Below are positions 1-6,407 of a stretch of DNA of 64,000 bases, one piece after another. Position 1 is the stretch's first letter. Each line of letters begins with the position of its first letter. Below the pieces are notes generated by a model. It did no database searches, was not told where the DNA came from, and worked only from the letters and a program-made list of their open reading frames with translations. Both the position numbers and the translations under genes were made by a program. The DNA comes from Azovibrio restrictus DSM 23866 (GTDB lineage Bacteria > Pseudomonadota > Gammaproteobacteria > Burkholderiales > Rhodocyclaceae). The stretch is from contig NZ_AUCH01000019.1 in the NCBI RefSeq assembly GCF_000429665.1, positions 1 to 64,000 on the forward strand, read 5' to 3'.

Positions 1-251
1 AGTTGCTCCATGAGCTGGCGCTCGCTGCGCACCGTGTAGAGGACCTGCAACAGGAGCGCTCGCAACAGCCTTTCCGGGGCCACCGAGGGCCGACCGGTAT
101 GGGAATAACGGGCATCGAAAAGCGCCGACATGCTGGCCAGGATGGCGTCTACCAGAACCCGCAGCCGGCGCAGCGGGTGCTCCGCGGGAATCCGATCCTC
201 CAGGCTCACGTAGCTGAACATTGCTCCCTGCATGACATCGGCACCGCGCAT
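1..251 (-). CDS. IS5-like transposase, 5' part only (cut by window edge)
   Basis: The minus strand opens with ATG at 249-251, preceded by a good GGAGGAACG ribosome site, and stays open to base 1. The 83 visible residues include the stretches EHPLRRLRVLVDAIL and RPSVAPERLLRALLLQ, then VRSERQLMEQL. This is the DUF772 N-terminal domain typical of IS5-group DDE transposases, which cut and paste the element. The catalytic DDE residues lie beyond the window edge, so whether the copy is intact cannot be judged. It is the only transposase gene in the window and lies just downstream of the cassette-like genes. Confidence 0.85.
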   Translation of the reverse strand, partial: MRGADVMQGAMFSYVSLEDRIPAEHPLRRLRVLVDAILASMSALFDARYSHTGRPSVAPERLLRALLLQVLYTVRSERQLMEQ

Positions 252-346
252 CGTTCCTCCCGAAAATTAGGTTCTATCTTTCAGACCCAAGTCTGCCCGC
301 TTTCCCGCATCACGCCAAGGGCGCGGACTTTCTCACCATCCTGCTA
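1..346 (-). mobile_element. Insertion sequence, one end (IS5-like)
   Basis: The element includes the transposase start and about 95 bases of leader. Its outer end is placed by inference near 320-346, where the sequence GCGCGGACTTTCTCACCATC is followed by CTGCTAG immediately before the stop codon of the next gene (351-353). The opposite inverted repeat is outside the window, so the exact border and any target duplication are unverified. The insertion lies directly behind the TonB-like gene and could have removed the recombination site of that cassette. Confidence 0.55.
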
Positions 347-350
347 GAGT

Positions 351-851
351 TCATTGCTCGCCGATACCCTTGGTAAATTTAAATGTACGAGTAACCACCA
401 AAATATCGGTTTGCGCCTTAATTAATTGAGAAAATGGCTGGGCAGGCGAAGCAGATTTCACGGCTTGCTTTGCCGCGTTGTCCAGCACCTCATGGCCGGA
501 TGATTTCACGATCATGACGTTTTGAATAGCGCCATCGGGAAATATCTCAAACTGAACTATGGCAGCGCCGTAAAGCTTGCCGCGAGCTTCAGAGGGATAG
601 CTCTCGTTTCCCAAGCGTTCAATCTTTTTAAGAATTTCTCGGACATAATCCTTGATAACTTCATCTTGCACACTAGGTTTCACAAACACCCGCCGTGGGC
701 GTTTGTTGTACTCATTAATTGAATCTTGAATTTCACCTTCGAGCCGCTCTATTTCTTTTGCCATTCGAGCCGACTCTTCTGGAGATGACTTTTCCTGAGC
801 GAGCAAAAGTAAAGGAGTACAAAGTAGCAGCGCAAGCAGTGCACGGGACAT
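351..851 (-). CDS. Small secreted TonB C-terminal-domain protein
   Basis: A 166-residue protein starting with a signal peptide (MSRALLALLLCTPLLLLAQ), then a charged, helix-prone linker (residues 25-75), then a TonB C-terminal fold (about 88-160). That fold has the family-type pattern YPSEARGKLYGAAIVQFEI, followed by DG, SSGHEVLDNAAKQAV and a closing TRTFKF strand. Full TonB has an N-terminal membrane anchor and proline-rich spacer; both are missing, so this is not a canonical energy transducer. The start codon lies 7 bases after a GCTAGAG heptamer resembling an integron core site, which suggests a gene cassette. Its partner is unknown. Periplasmic location is inferred from the signal peptide. 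Confidence 0.7.
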   Translation of the reverse strand: MSRALLALLLCTPLLLLAQEKSSPEESARMAKEIERLEGEIQDSINEYNKRPRRVFVKPSVQDEVIKDYVREILKKIERLGNESYPSEARGKLYGAAIVQFEIFPDGAIQNVMIVKSSGHEVLDNAAKQAVKSASPAQPFSQLIKAQTDILVVTRTFKFTKGIGEQ

Positions 852-857
852 GATTAA

Positions 858-928
858 CTCTAGCGTTTGAGTTCAGGAGCGGAGAAAAATCGCAGCTTTT
901 TCGTAACCCCTTGGAACGAATTGCTATA
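858..928 (-). repeat. attC-like recombination site (degenerate)
   Basis: Read on the minus strand, the sequence runs from AGCAATTCGTTCCAAGG through an imperfect dyad (GAAAAA...TTTTTC) to CTGAACTCAAACGCTAGAG. The two outer parts resemble the left (AATTCGTTCAAG) and right (ACTCAAGCGTTAG) arms of classical integron attC sites. The final heptamer GCTAGAG differs from the GTTRRRY core at two positions. The stop codon of the upstream gene (860-862) falls inside the core, as is common for cassettes. A structure-based attC search would decide. Confidence 0.4.
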
Positions 929-1531
929 GTACTGGCGAGTATTGCCGGCCAAGAGCCGAAACAGCTTCCTCGCCACAAACTCGCGAGCCTTCTGCGTTTT
1001 GAAAACTGTTGGAACGTGCAATAGAAATGATGACCAACGATACTTTGAAACATCTCGCGTTTTGGAGAGAATGAAATCGTGGAGATCGCAGGCAGAATCC
1101 CTGTTGAACGCCCAAAGCAAACTATCCTTGTACGAGACCGAGTAGTACGCATCGCTGGGCCAGTTTAAGCTGTGTTTCCTTCTAAGACGACAGCTCTCAC
1201 AATGAACTGAGCCGATGTCCATGCCGTGGCTGCGATAAAGATACTTTGAGTGACTCCAGTCGCTCGGCGCGTAACCCAAAGGCAGATTTTCTAGGGCGAC
1301 ACGAGGATCTCCGTGAAGCCCCGCGTAATACAGTGCGCCGTGCCAATAATGCCCGCAAGAATCTTGGAATTGCCGGTATTCAAACTGATCACATTTTTGA
1401 AAGAACTCCACTTCAGTTTTCAATTTGATACGACAAACCTCTGCAAACTCAAATTCAGCGCGCGACCCACACTGCGGACATTTAACGTCCACCCTGTGTG
1501 GCATGGGATTCCAGTCGTACGTTCCTGTCAT
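860..1531 (-). CDS. Uncharacterised protein with N-terminal zinc-ribbon-like cysteines
   Basis: The 223-residue product is not recognised. It begins MTGTYDWNPMPHRVDVKCPQ and has a CPQCGS pair near residues 18-21. Further Cys/His residues follow (C47, CGHYWH around 59-64) and a CESCRLRRK motif near 112. Together these suggest one or two metal-binding knuckles. The middle is rich in aromatic residues, and a basic tail ends ELKR. There is no signal peptide or membrane segment, so it is probably cytosolic. The ATG lies 11 bases after an ATTAGAGC heptamer that may be a degraded cassette core site, and no strong ribosome site is visible. Base composition is less G+C-rich than the chromosome, consistent with acquired DNA. 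Confidence 0.6.
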   Translation of the reverse strand: MTGTYDWNPMPHRVDVKCPQCGSRAEFEFAEVCRIKLKTEVEFFQKCDQFEYRQFQDSCGHYWHGALYYAGLHGDPRVALENLPLGYAPSDWSHSKYLYRSHGMDIGSVHCESCRLRRKHSLNWPSDAYYSVSYKDSLLWAFNRDSACDLHDFILSKTRDVSKYRWSSFLLHVPTVFKTQKAREFVARKLFRLLAGNTRQYYSNSFQGVTKKLRFFSAPELKR

Positions 1532-1542
1532 CTTGATAGTGC

Positions 1543-1551
1543 GCTCTAATC
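1543..1551 (-). repeat. Possible degraded cassette core site
   Basis: On the minus strand the sequence GATTAGAGC lies 11 bases before the start codon at 1531. It resembles the GTTAGAC/GTTAGAT core found at the start of integron cassettes. I could not trace a convincing matching left arm upstream, so this is weak and rests mainly on its position relative to the neighbouring sites at 858-928 and 2790-2796. Confidence 0.25.
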
Positions 1552-1567
1552 GGGACAGGAAGAAGCC

Positions 1568-1801
1568 TCACGAAAAATAGCGATATACGCCGTTGTCAGA
1601 CTCGTCAAAAGCGGCCCTGTCGTTCGAAAATGTTTTCTGCTCGATCAGAGCCATCATGAGTCCCAAGGTTCGACGTGAGGAGCCGCCGGAGCGGTGAAGC
1701 CGCATACGGATGCGTTGGGCACCAACGATGTCAATGGAAGAATATCCATCAGAGATATGGTGGCTAACACAGAATGCCGATAAGCCACTGAGACTTGTCA
1801 C
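1568..1801 (-). CDS. Short uncharacterised reading frame, doubtful
   Basis: A 77-residue frame that overlaps the end of the preceding gene by 38 bases in another frame and ends NGVYRYFS. It lacks a clear ribosome site and shows no known domain. It could be a real small gene, or the displaced tail of the gene at 1764-2117 after a frameshift. The region 1552-1763 otherwise holds no gene. I keep it because the frame is fully open and fills a 200-base gap in the array, but it may not be translated. Confidence 0.3.
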   Translation of the reverse strand: MTSLSGLSAFCVSHHISDGYSSIDIVGAQRIRMRLHRSGGSSRRTLGLMMALIEQKTFSNDRAAFDESDNGVYRYFS

Positions 1802-2117
1802 TGTTGAATCTGTCCAAGTCCGTTCGACGCGAAATGGGTTCAGTGCAGCCTCTCGGCTGAATATATTCCTTCGCTATTTTGACGGCCTCTTCAACCTGCA
1901 TCGGTTTGCCGTCATCGCGCCTGACCTTCACATAGTACGGCTGCTGAAACATGATGATGTAGCTGTCTAGGGTGTACCCAACATTGTCAATCGTCAGAAC
2001 AGCGTGATTCTCTTCGACAAGGGTCAACTTTCGTGTGTCGACATTATCGGTGGCAGCGGCATAGCCGATACAGCAGAACAGAATTGCTACTACGGTGGAG
2101 AGACGGCACAGGTTCAT
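1764..2117 (-). CDS. Small secreted protein of unknown function
   Basis: The 117-residue product starts at the ATG at 2117, which has an AGGGA ribosome site eight bases upstream. An upstream in-frame ATG at 2144 has none. Residues 1-24 (MNLCRLSTVVAILFCCIGYAAA) form a signal peptide. The mature part is about 93 residues with short strands (HAVLTIDNVGYTLDSYIIM) and a C-terminal half containing RGCTEPISRRTDLD. It ends WLIGILC, so two cysteines could form a disulfide. No family is recognised. The gene lies between two attC-like sites, in the same orientation as its neighbours. Confidence 0.6.
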   Translation of the reverse strand: MNLCRLSTVVAILFCCIGYAAATDNVDTRKLTLVEENHAVLTIDNVGYTLDSYIIMFQQPYYVKVRRDDGKPMQVEEAVKIAKEYIQPRGCTEPISRRTDLDRFNSDKSQWLIGILC

Positions 2118-2175
2118 TCGAATTTCCCTAAGTGAAATATTCAACAGCGCGGCGATTGGCTTGGTGCCGCTTGGT

Positions 2176-2241
2176 GCGCAACATGGAGCTAACCGGCCTG
2201 CGCGGTTTCTCGCGCAGGTCCGATTGAGCGCAGGGTTAGGA
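2176..2241 (-). repeat. attC-like recombination site
   Basis: On the minus strand this begins TCCTAACCCTGCGCTCAATC. It continues into the perfect stem CCTGCGC / GCGCAGG around a GAGAAACC loop, then CCGGTTAGCTCCATGTTGCGC. The order of arms (TAACCCTGCGCTCAA-CGG ... CCG-TTAGCTCC-GTT) matches the layout of integron attC sites, including an unpaired A on one side of the stem. The right core GTTGCGC deviates by one base from GTTRRRY. The upstream gene ends inside the site (stop 2189-2191), as many cassette genes do. Confidence 0.6.
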
Positions 2242-2764
2242 GTAGCTTCTCATCAACTTCGGGTAGCTTCTTAGTTAAAGCGATCAGTTGCTCGACGAGG
2301 GCAAATGCCCTTTGATGAAAGTCGGTTAGCTCAGTTAGCGTGATTACGGCAACGTTCTTTCGCTCGGATTTCGGAGTTGGAATGCCGCCGGCAAAACTAG
2401 TGCCAAACAACGACTCATCAGAGCGACGGCACCAGCAGAAATGAGCAATTTTGTTTCTGATTGCGCGTAGGGTAGTAACCGACAGATTTATTTGGTCGAT
2501 CTCATCAAGTAACGCACCGTCGATGGCCCTTTTTCCGTAGCGCACTCGATGAATTTCGACAGCCTCTTGAATGGCTTCTTGTAGCCGTACAGCAGCAAGC
2601 GGATCAGTAAAAGTACGTGCAAGAAAATCTGGTGTTGCGAGGAGGCGCCCAAGCAGGACGCTCAATAGTTGTTCGATATTCGCCCACTCCACAACAGCCT
2701 TCCCGAGCACCATGTACTGTTGGTCGGTAAGTTCAGCGAATTCGGGCGAGTGATTGAGCGGCAC
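2189..2764 (-). CDS. HEPN-like uncharacterised protein
   Basis: The product is 191 residues from the GTG at 2764, which has AGGAG five bases upstream. An ATG at 2779 would add five residues but has no ribosome site. It is all-alpha in character: a first helical pair (DQQYMVLGKAVVEWANIEQL), a middle segment, then LRAIRNKIAHF. The Arg-Asn-x3-His pattern resembles the catalytic Rx4-6H motif of HEPN RNases, and similar 'RNKIAH' proteins are often annotated as HEPN or DUF proteins. RNase activity is inference only. HEPN proteins often act in toxin-antitoxin or defence modules, but no MNT-type antitoxin partner lies beside it. The C terminus is encoded within the attC-like hairpin. Confidence 0.6.
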   Translation of the reverse strand: MPLNHSPEFAELTDQQYMVLGKAVVEWANIEQLLSVLLGRLLATPDFLARTFTDPLAAVRLQEAIQEAVEIHRVRYGKRAIDGALLDEIDQINLSVTTLRAIRNKIAHFCWCRRSDESLFGTSFAGGIPTPKSERKNVAVITLTELTDFHQRAFALVEQLIALTKKLPEVDEKLLLTLRSIGPARETAQAG

Positions 2765-2789
2765 TGCTACTCCTAACATTATGTGTGGA

Positions 2790-2796
2790 ATCTAAC
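2790..2796 (-). repeat. Integron-type core site at cassette start
   Basis: On the minus strand the heptamer GTTAGAT matches the attC/attI core consensus GTTRRRY exactly. It lies 10 bases before the ATG at 2779 and about 25 bases before the GTG at 2764. It would mark the upstream border of the cassette ending at 2182. The sequence beyond it is not a clear attC and may be a decayed attI or attC site. Confidence 0.45.
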
Positions 2797-3145
2797 ACCT
2801 AACTAACGGAAAGCTATACGTAATCCAGGCCGCACAAAACAACAATTTCGTTTTGTTTCAGTTGCTTAGTCGATTTTAGGCGCTGTATGAACGGAAGCCT
2901 ATCGGCACTACAGCTTACGCGCCGAAGAGGCTTATACCGATTGAATTAAACGATTTATCCTGCATCATAGCAAGCGTCATACACACCCTTCCAGAGAGGG
3001 CAACTATGTGGGTACTGGTTCCCGAAACGCGCGGGCCCATCCACTGCGCGCGAACTGCAAAGCCTCAAGGGGACCAGCACGCTGCGCAGGCAGTTTCCCT
3101 CCGGCTTTCGGCGGCCGCTCGGCTGCACGACGGGGGAACTCGGTA
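2797..3145. other. Intergenic stretch with no recognisable gene
   Basis: About 350 bases without a convincing gene. The part from 2800 to 2960 is A+T-richer than the rest of the window and includes AAAACAACAATTTCGTTTTG, a short imperfect inverted repeat. No integron integrase is seen here or in the next several kb. The composition rises sharply to chromosomal G+C after about 3005, which may mark the border of the acquired segment. Confidence 0.5.
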
Positions 3146-3427
3146 ATGCCCCTCCATCTGCGCACATCCCGCTCCAGGTTTTTCATCCTTATTGCAGGCC
3201 TGGGACTTTGGGGCGCCTTGCTTGCCCTGCTGGCCCAAGATGCCTGCCTCGACCTTGGGGGGGCGGTATCCGGTTCGGGGTTTGCTTGTGCGCAGCCCGA
3301 CGGTTCCCTTGTCTCGATTTGGGAACTTGTTTCCCCTATGCTTGCTGTTTCTCTCGGGTTTTTGCTTCTGCTTCCGGCAGCGCTGGTCTTCCGTCTTTCC
3401 GGGCGGCGCGTCGGCGGGTCCAAGTGA
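3146..3427 (+). CDS. Small two-helix membrane protein
   Basis: A 93-residue product from the ATG at 3146, preceded by GGGGGA about seven bases away. Two hydrophobic segments are clear: residues 12-30 (FFILIAGLGLWGALLALLA) and about 63-85 (VSPMLAVSLGFLLLLPAAL). They are joined by a loop with two cysteines (ACLDLG and GFACAQ), and a short basic tail follows. The loop is predicted periplasmic from the positive-inside rule. I do not recognise the family. The frame is open further upstream, but the earlier part is arginine-rich and low in quality. Confidence 0.5.
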   Translation: MPLHLRTSRSRFFILIAGLGLWGALLALLAQDACLDLGGAVSGSGFACAQPDGSLVSIWELVSPMLAVSLGFLLLLPAALVFRLSGRRVGGSK

Positions 3428-3533
3428 AACGTCCCCGCTTGAAAAAGCCGATTCGGCTTGGAGATTGTTTTTTCCTGAAACGTGACTGGGGTGCCACCAT
3501 CATCGTGCCCAAGCCCTGCTGGAGACGCCGCTG

Positions 3534-4148
3534 ATGTTCAGCCTCGAATTCCTGATCACCTCGTTCATTGTTGTGCTCATTCCCGGCACGGGGGTCGTCT
3601 TTACCGTATCCACGGGCATTGCCCAGGGTCGGAAAGCAAGTGCGTTTGCCGCGCTGGGTTGCACGGCGGGCATCGTTCCCCATCTTTTGGCGACCGTCCT
3701 TGGTCTTGCGGCCATCATGCATACAAGCGCCCTGGCGTTCCAGGCCCTCAAGTACGCGGGTGTCGCCTACCTGTTCTATATCGCCATTGCCACTTGGCGC
3801 GATTCATCGGCTTTCGCCATCGACAGCACGACTGCCAAGAGCACAGCCCCGGGGCTCGTGCTGAAGGCGTTCCTGCTCAACATTCTCAATCCCAAGCTGA
3901 CCATTTTCTTCCTGGCATTTCTCCCGCAATTTGTGCAGCCGGGAGCGACGGAACCGCTCTTGCAGCTTCTGTTCCTGAGCGCCGTGTTCATGGCCATGAC
4001 GTTTGCCGTATTCGTGGCTTACGGGTTCCTTGCACACCTGTTTCGCAAAGCAGTCATTGAATCGCCCCCTGTTCAAGCCTGGCTGCGGCGAGGCTTCGCT
4101 GCCACTTTCGCTGGCCTGGGCGCCCATCTCGCGCTCACGGAAAAATGA
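3534..4148 (+). CDS. LysE/RhtB-family amino-acid exporter
   Basis: A 204-residue inner-membrane protein with about six hydrophobic segments, the usual length for the LysE superfamily. Family marks are the N-terminal FIVVLIPGTGVVFTVSTGIA, with the PG-turn that ends the first helix, then GRKASAFAALGCTAG, a KYAGVAYLFYIAIATWR block, and FLLNILNPKLTIFFLAFLPQ before the fourth helix. Members export small amino acids or related metabolites using the proton-motive force; the substrate cannot be told from sequence. It stands alone, with no adjacent LysR-type regulator. Confidence 0.88.
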   Translation: MFSLEFLITSFIVVLIPGTGVVFTVSTGIAQGRKASAFAALGCTAGIVPHLLATVLGLAAIMHTSALAFQALKYAGVAYLFYIAIATWRDSSAFAIDSTTAKSTAPGLVLKAFLLNILNPKLTIFFLAFLPQFVQPGATEPLLQLLFLSAVFMAMTFAVFVAYGFLAHLFRKAVIESPPVQAWLRRGFAATFAGLGAHLALTEK

Positions 4149-4217
4149 CGCTCAACCGGCTGCCCGCATCTCCCGACGGGCGTGTCCCCTCCAGGCTGGG
4201 CGACAAGCCTTCGCCTT

Positions 4218-4742
4218 TCAGTGCCGGGACCGATAGATGACGCCCTCAAGGGTCGGGTCGGCATAGGCATCGGCGGTGCTCAGATGGCCGTCGAAGGGCC
4301 CTAGCTTGCTGATCTCGTTACCATTTCGGAATACCAGTTGCAGGCCATGCTCCGGCTCCCAGTCACAGTTGCATTCGAAGGAGGCGTACACCGCCCGATC
4401 TCCCGCACCGCGGCGGCAGATCGTTACCTCGAAACCGAAGTGCACGTGCTTCCAGACATCGTCCGGCTGGCCCACTGCGGGCAGCGTCTCTGGCTCGGGA
4501 TGCCCGGCCCAGGTGTCCTGGTAATAGGCGTAGACGTGGGGAGTCGCAGCCGCGAGCTGCTGCCGGTCCATGGCCAGGAACTGCTTGATTGTCCGATGAA
4601 AGTCTTCTTTCCCGGCGTCGGCATCATAGCCCTCGACGATGAACTCGCAATCGACCCCCAAACCTTTCAGGGTCTTGGTGTCGCTGTAGCAGATGTCATC
4701 CTCTTCGTCGCATTCGCACTTGCCGAGTCCTGGAATTTTCAT
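4218..4742 (-). CDS. Uncharacterised acidic protein (DUF6985-like)
   Basis: A 174-residue, acidic, apparently cytosolic protein. The N terminus carries a CECDEEDDICYSD cluster. The middle (about 55-85) is helical, with TPHVYAYYQDT. The C-terminal half is strand-rich, with FGFEVTICRR, VYASFECNCDWEPEHGLQLV and KLGPFDGHLSTADA. The W-E-x-E-H-G-L-x-L-x-F block with a following G-x-x-D resembles DUF6985-type proteins, some of which occur near polymorphic toxins as possible immunity proteins. No toxin is adjacent, so no role is assigned. The next gene, urtE, ends about 90 bases away in the same direction. Confidence 0.6.
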   Translation of the reverse strand: MKIPGLGKCECDEEDDICYSDTKTLKGLGVDCEFIVEGYDADAGKEDFHRTIKQFLAMDRQQLAAATPHVYAYYQDTWAGHPEPETLPAVGQPDDVWKHVHFGFEVTICRRGAGDRAVYASFECNCDWEPEHGLQLVFRNGNEISKLGPFDGHLSTADAYADPTLEGVIYRSRH

Positions 4743-4833
4743 GGTGCCGGGTCCTGGGGAGATGAGGTGGAGCAGTATCGCGGCGCCCGCAACCCCATGT
4801 CAAAGGGCTGGACGGCAGGCGCCCGGACCTGCC

Positions 4834-5526
4834 CTACACCGCCAGCGCCTCCCGGGCCCCGTCCCGGGCCATGTCTTCGCCCCGGCCGCGCAGGATGAAT
4901 TCGCCCCGCTCCATGACCAGGTAGTGGTCGGCCAGGGATTCGGCGAAGTCGTAGTACTGCTCCACCAGCAGGATGGCCATTTCCCCGGTCTGGGCCAGGC
5001 TGCGGATCACCCGTTCGATGTCCTTGATGATGGAGGGCTGGATGCCTTCCGTGGGTTCGTCCAGGATCAGCAGCCGGGGGCCCATGGCCAGGGCCCGGCC
5101 GATGGCGAGTTGCTGCTGCTGGCCGCCGGAGAGGTCGCCGCCGCGCCGGTGCAGCATCTGGGCCAGGACCGGGAACATCTCGAAGATGCGCTCGGGAATG
5201 GCGCTGGAGCCCGGCCGGGTGGCCAGGCCCATGCGCAGGTTTTCCTCCACCGTCAGGCGGGGGAAGATTTCCCGCCCCTGGGGCACGTAGCCGATGCCGG
5301 CCCGGGCCCGTTCGTGGGGGGCGGCCCGGGTGATGTCCCGGCCGTCGAAACTGATGCTGCCGCTCCTGCCGGGCACCAGGCCCATGAGGGTTTTCAGGAG
5401 GGTGGTCTTGCCCACCCCGTTGCGGCCCAGGAGGGTGGTGACCTGGCCCATGGGAACCTCGAAGGAGAGCCCCCGGAGGATGTGGCTGCCGCCGTAATAC
5501 TGGTTGAGCGCGTCGACTTTCAGCAT
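4834..5526 (-). CDS. urtE: Urea ABC transporter ATP-binding subunit UrtE
   Basis: The 230-residue protein is one of two ATPases powering the high-affinity urea importer UrtABCDE at the inner membrane. It shows Walker A GRNGVGKTT (about 34-42), the Q-loop region GYVPQGREIFPRLTVEENLR, signature LSGGQQQQLAIGRAL (about 133-147), Walker B LLILDEPTEGIQPSI and the switch histidine replaced by VEQYYDF, as usual in UrtE/LivF-type subunits. The TEGIQPSIIKDIE stretch and YYGGSHIL near the N terminus are UrtE-like. It is the last gene of urtBCDE, 50 bases after urtD, with an AAGGA ribosome site. Confidence 0.95.
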   Translation of the reverse strand: MLKVDALNQYYGGSHILRGLSFEVPMGQVTTLLGRNGVGKTTLLKTLMGLVPGRSGSISFDGRDITRAAPHERARAGIGYVPQGREIFPRLTVEENLRMGLATRPGSSAIPERIFEMFPVLAQMLHRRGGDLSGGQQQQLAIGRALAMGPRLLILDEPTEGIQPSIIKDIERVIRSLAQTGEMAILLVEQYYDFAESLADHYLVMERGEFILRGRGEDMARDGAREALAV

Positions 5527-5576
5527 GGTGAATGACCTTTTCCTTGTGTCCGGAGGCCTGGGCCTCCCTTATTGCA

Positions 5577-6407
5577 TCAGCGGCCCAGGTACACCTCGAT
5601 CACCCGGGGATCGGCCTGCACCGTGGCCAGATCCCCTTCGGCCAGGACCGAGCCCTCGCAGAGCACCGTGACCTTGCCGCCCAGGGCTTCGACGAAGGCC
5701 ATGTCGTGCTCCACCACCACCAGGGAATGCTGCCCCGCCAGGGAGACGAACAGTTCCGCCGTGCGCATGGTTTCGTCGTCGGTCATGCCGGCCACGGGTT
5801 CGTCCAGGAGCAGCAGCCGGGGCTCCTGCATCAGCAGCATGCCGATTTCCAGCCACTGCTTCTGGCCGTGGGAGAGCAGGCCCGCCGGCCGGTCCGCTTC
5901 CTTGTCCAGGCGGATACGCTCCAGGGTGGCGGCGATCTTGTCCCCCTGCTCGCGGCTCAGACGGGCCAGCAGGCTGGCCCAGACGCCTTTGTCGGTCTTC
6001 ATGGCCAGTTCCAGGTTCTCGAAGGCGGAAAGCTGTTCGAATACCGTGGGCTTCTGGAACTTGCGGCCGATGCCGGCGTGGGCGATCTGGGGCTCGCTCA
6101 TGCGGGTCAGGTCCAGGGTCTGGCCGAAGAAGGCAGTGCCGGAATCGGGCCGGGTCTTGCCGGTGATCACGTCCATCATGGTGGTCTTGCCCGCCCCGTT
6201 GGGGCCGATGATGCAGCGCAGCTCGCCGGTGTTGATGGCCAGGTTCAGCTTGTTCAAGGCCTTGAAGCCGTCGAAGCTGACGGAGATGTCCTCCAGGTAG
6301 AGGATCACTCCATGGGAGAGGTCCAGCTCCCCGGGCTTGAGCATGTGGGCCAGGCCCTGGGTTTCCCCCTCCCACTCCTGCTTGCGTTCTTCCACCAGGG
6401 TATTCAT
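5577..6407 (-). CDS. urtD: Urea ABC transporter ATP-binding subunit UrtD
   Basis: A 276-residue ATPase that works with UrtE. The start is the ATG at 6405-6407, which overlaps the urtC stop as ATGA. Walker A is GPNGAGKTTMMD, the Q-loop region reads GRKFQKPTVFEQLSAFENLE, and the signature has the UrtD/LivG form LLSHGQKQWLEIGMLL. Walker B is LLLLDEPVAGMTDDET, followed by the H-loop VVEHDM. An N-terminal extension of about 35 residues precedes the core ABC domain, as in other UrtD proteins. Tight coupling with urtC implies translational coupling. Confidence 0.95.
   Translation of the reverse strand: MNTLVEERKQEWEGETQGLAHMLKPGELDLSHGVILYLEDISVSFDGFKALNKLNLAINTGELRCIIGPNGAGKTTMMDVITGKTRPDSGTAFFGQTLDLTRMSEPQIAHAGIGRKFQKPTVFEQLSAFENLELAMKTDKGVWASLLARLSREQGDKIAATLERIRLDKEADRPAGLLSHGQKQWLEIGMLLMQEPRLLLLDEPVAGMTDDETMRTAELFVSLAGQHSLVVVEHDMAFVEALGGKVTVLCEGSVLAEGDLATVQADPRVIEVYLGR

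Noticed and set aside
2797..3145. Search for an integron integrase or attI beside the cassette-like genes
   Set aside because: No tyrosine-recombinase motifs occur in any frame here or up to 9 kb. The only integrase is the tRNA-linked one at 62120, which is not of integron type by position and sequence.
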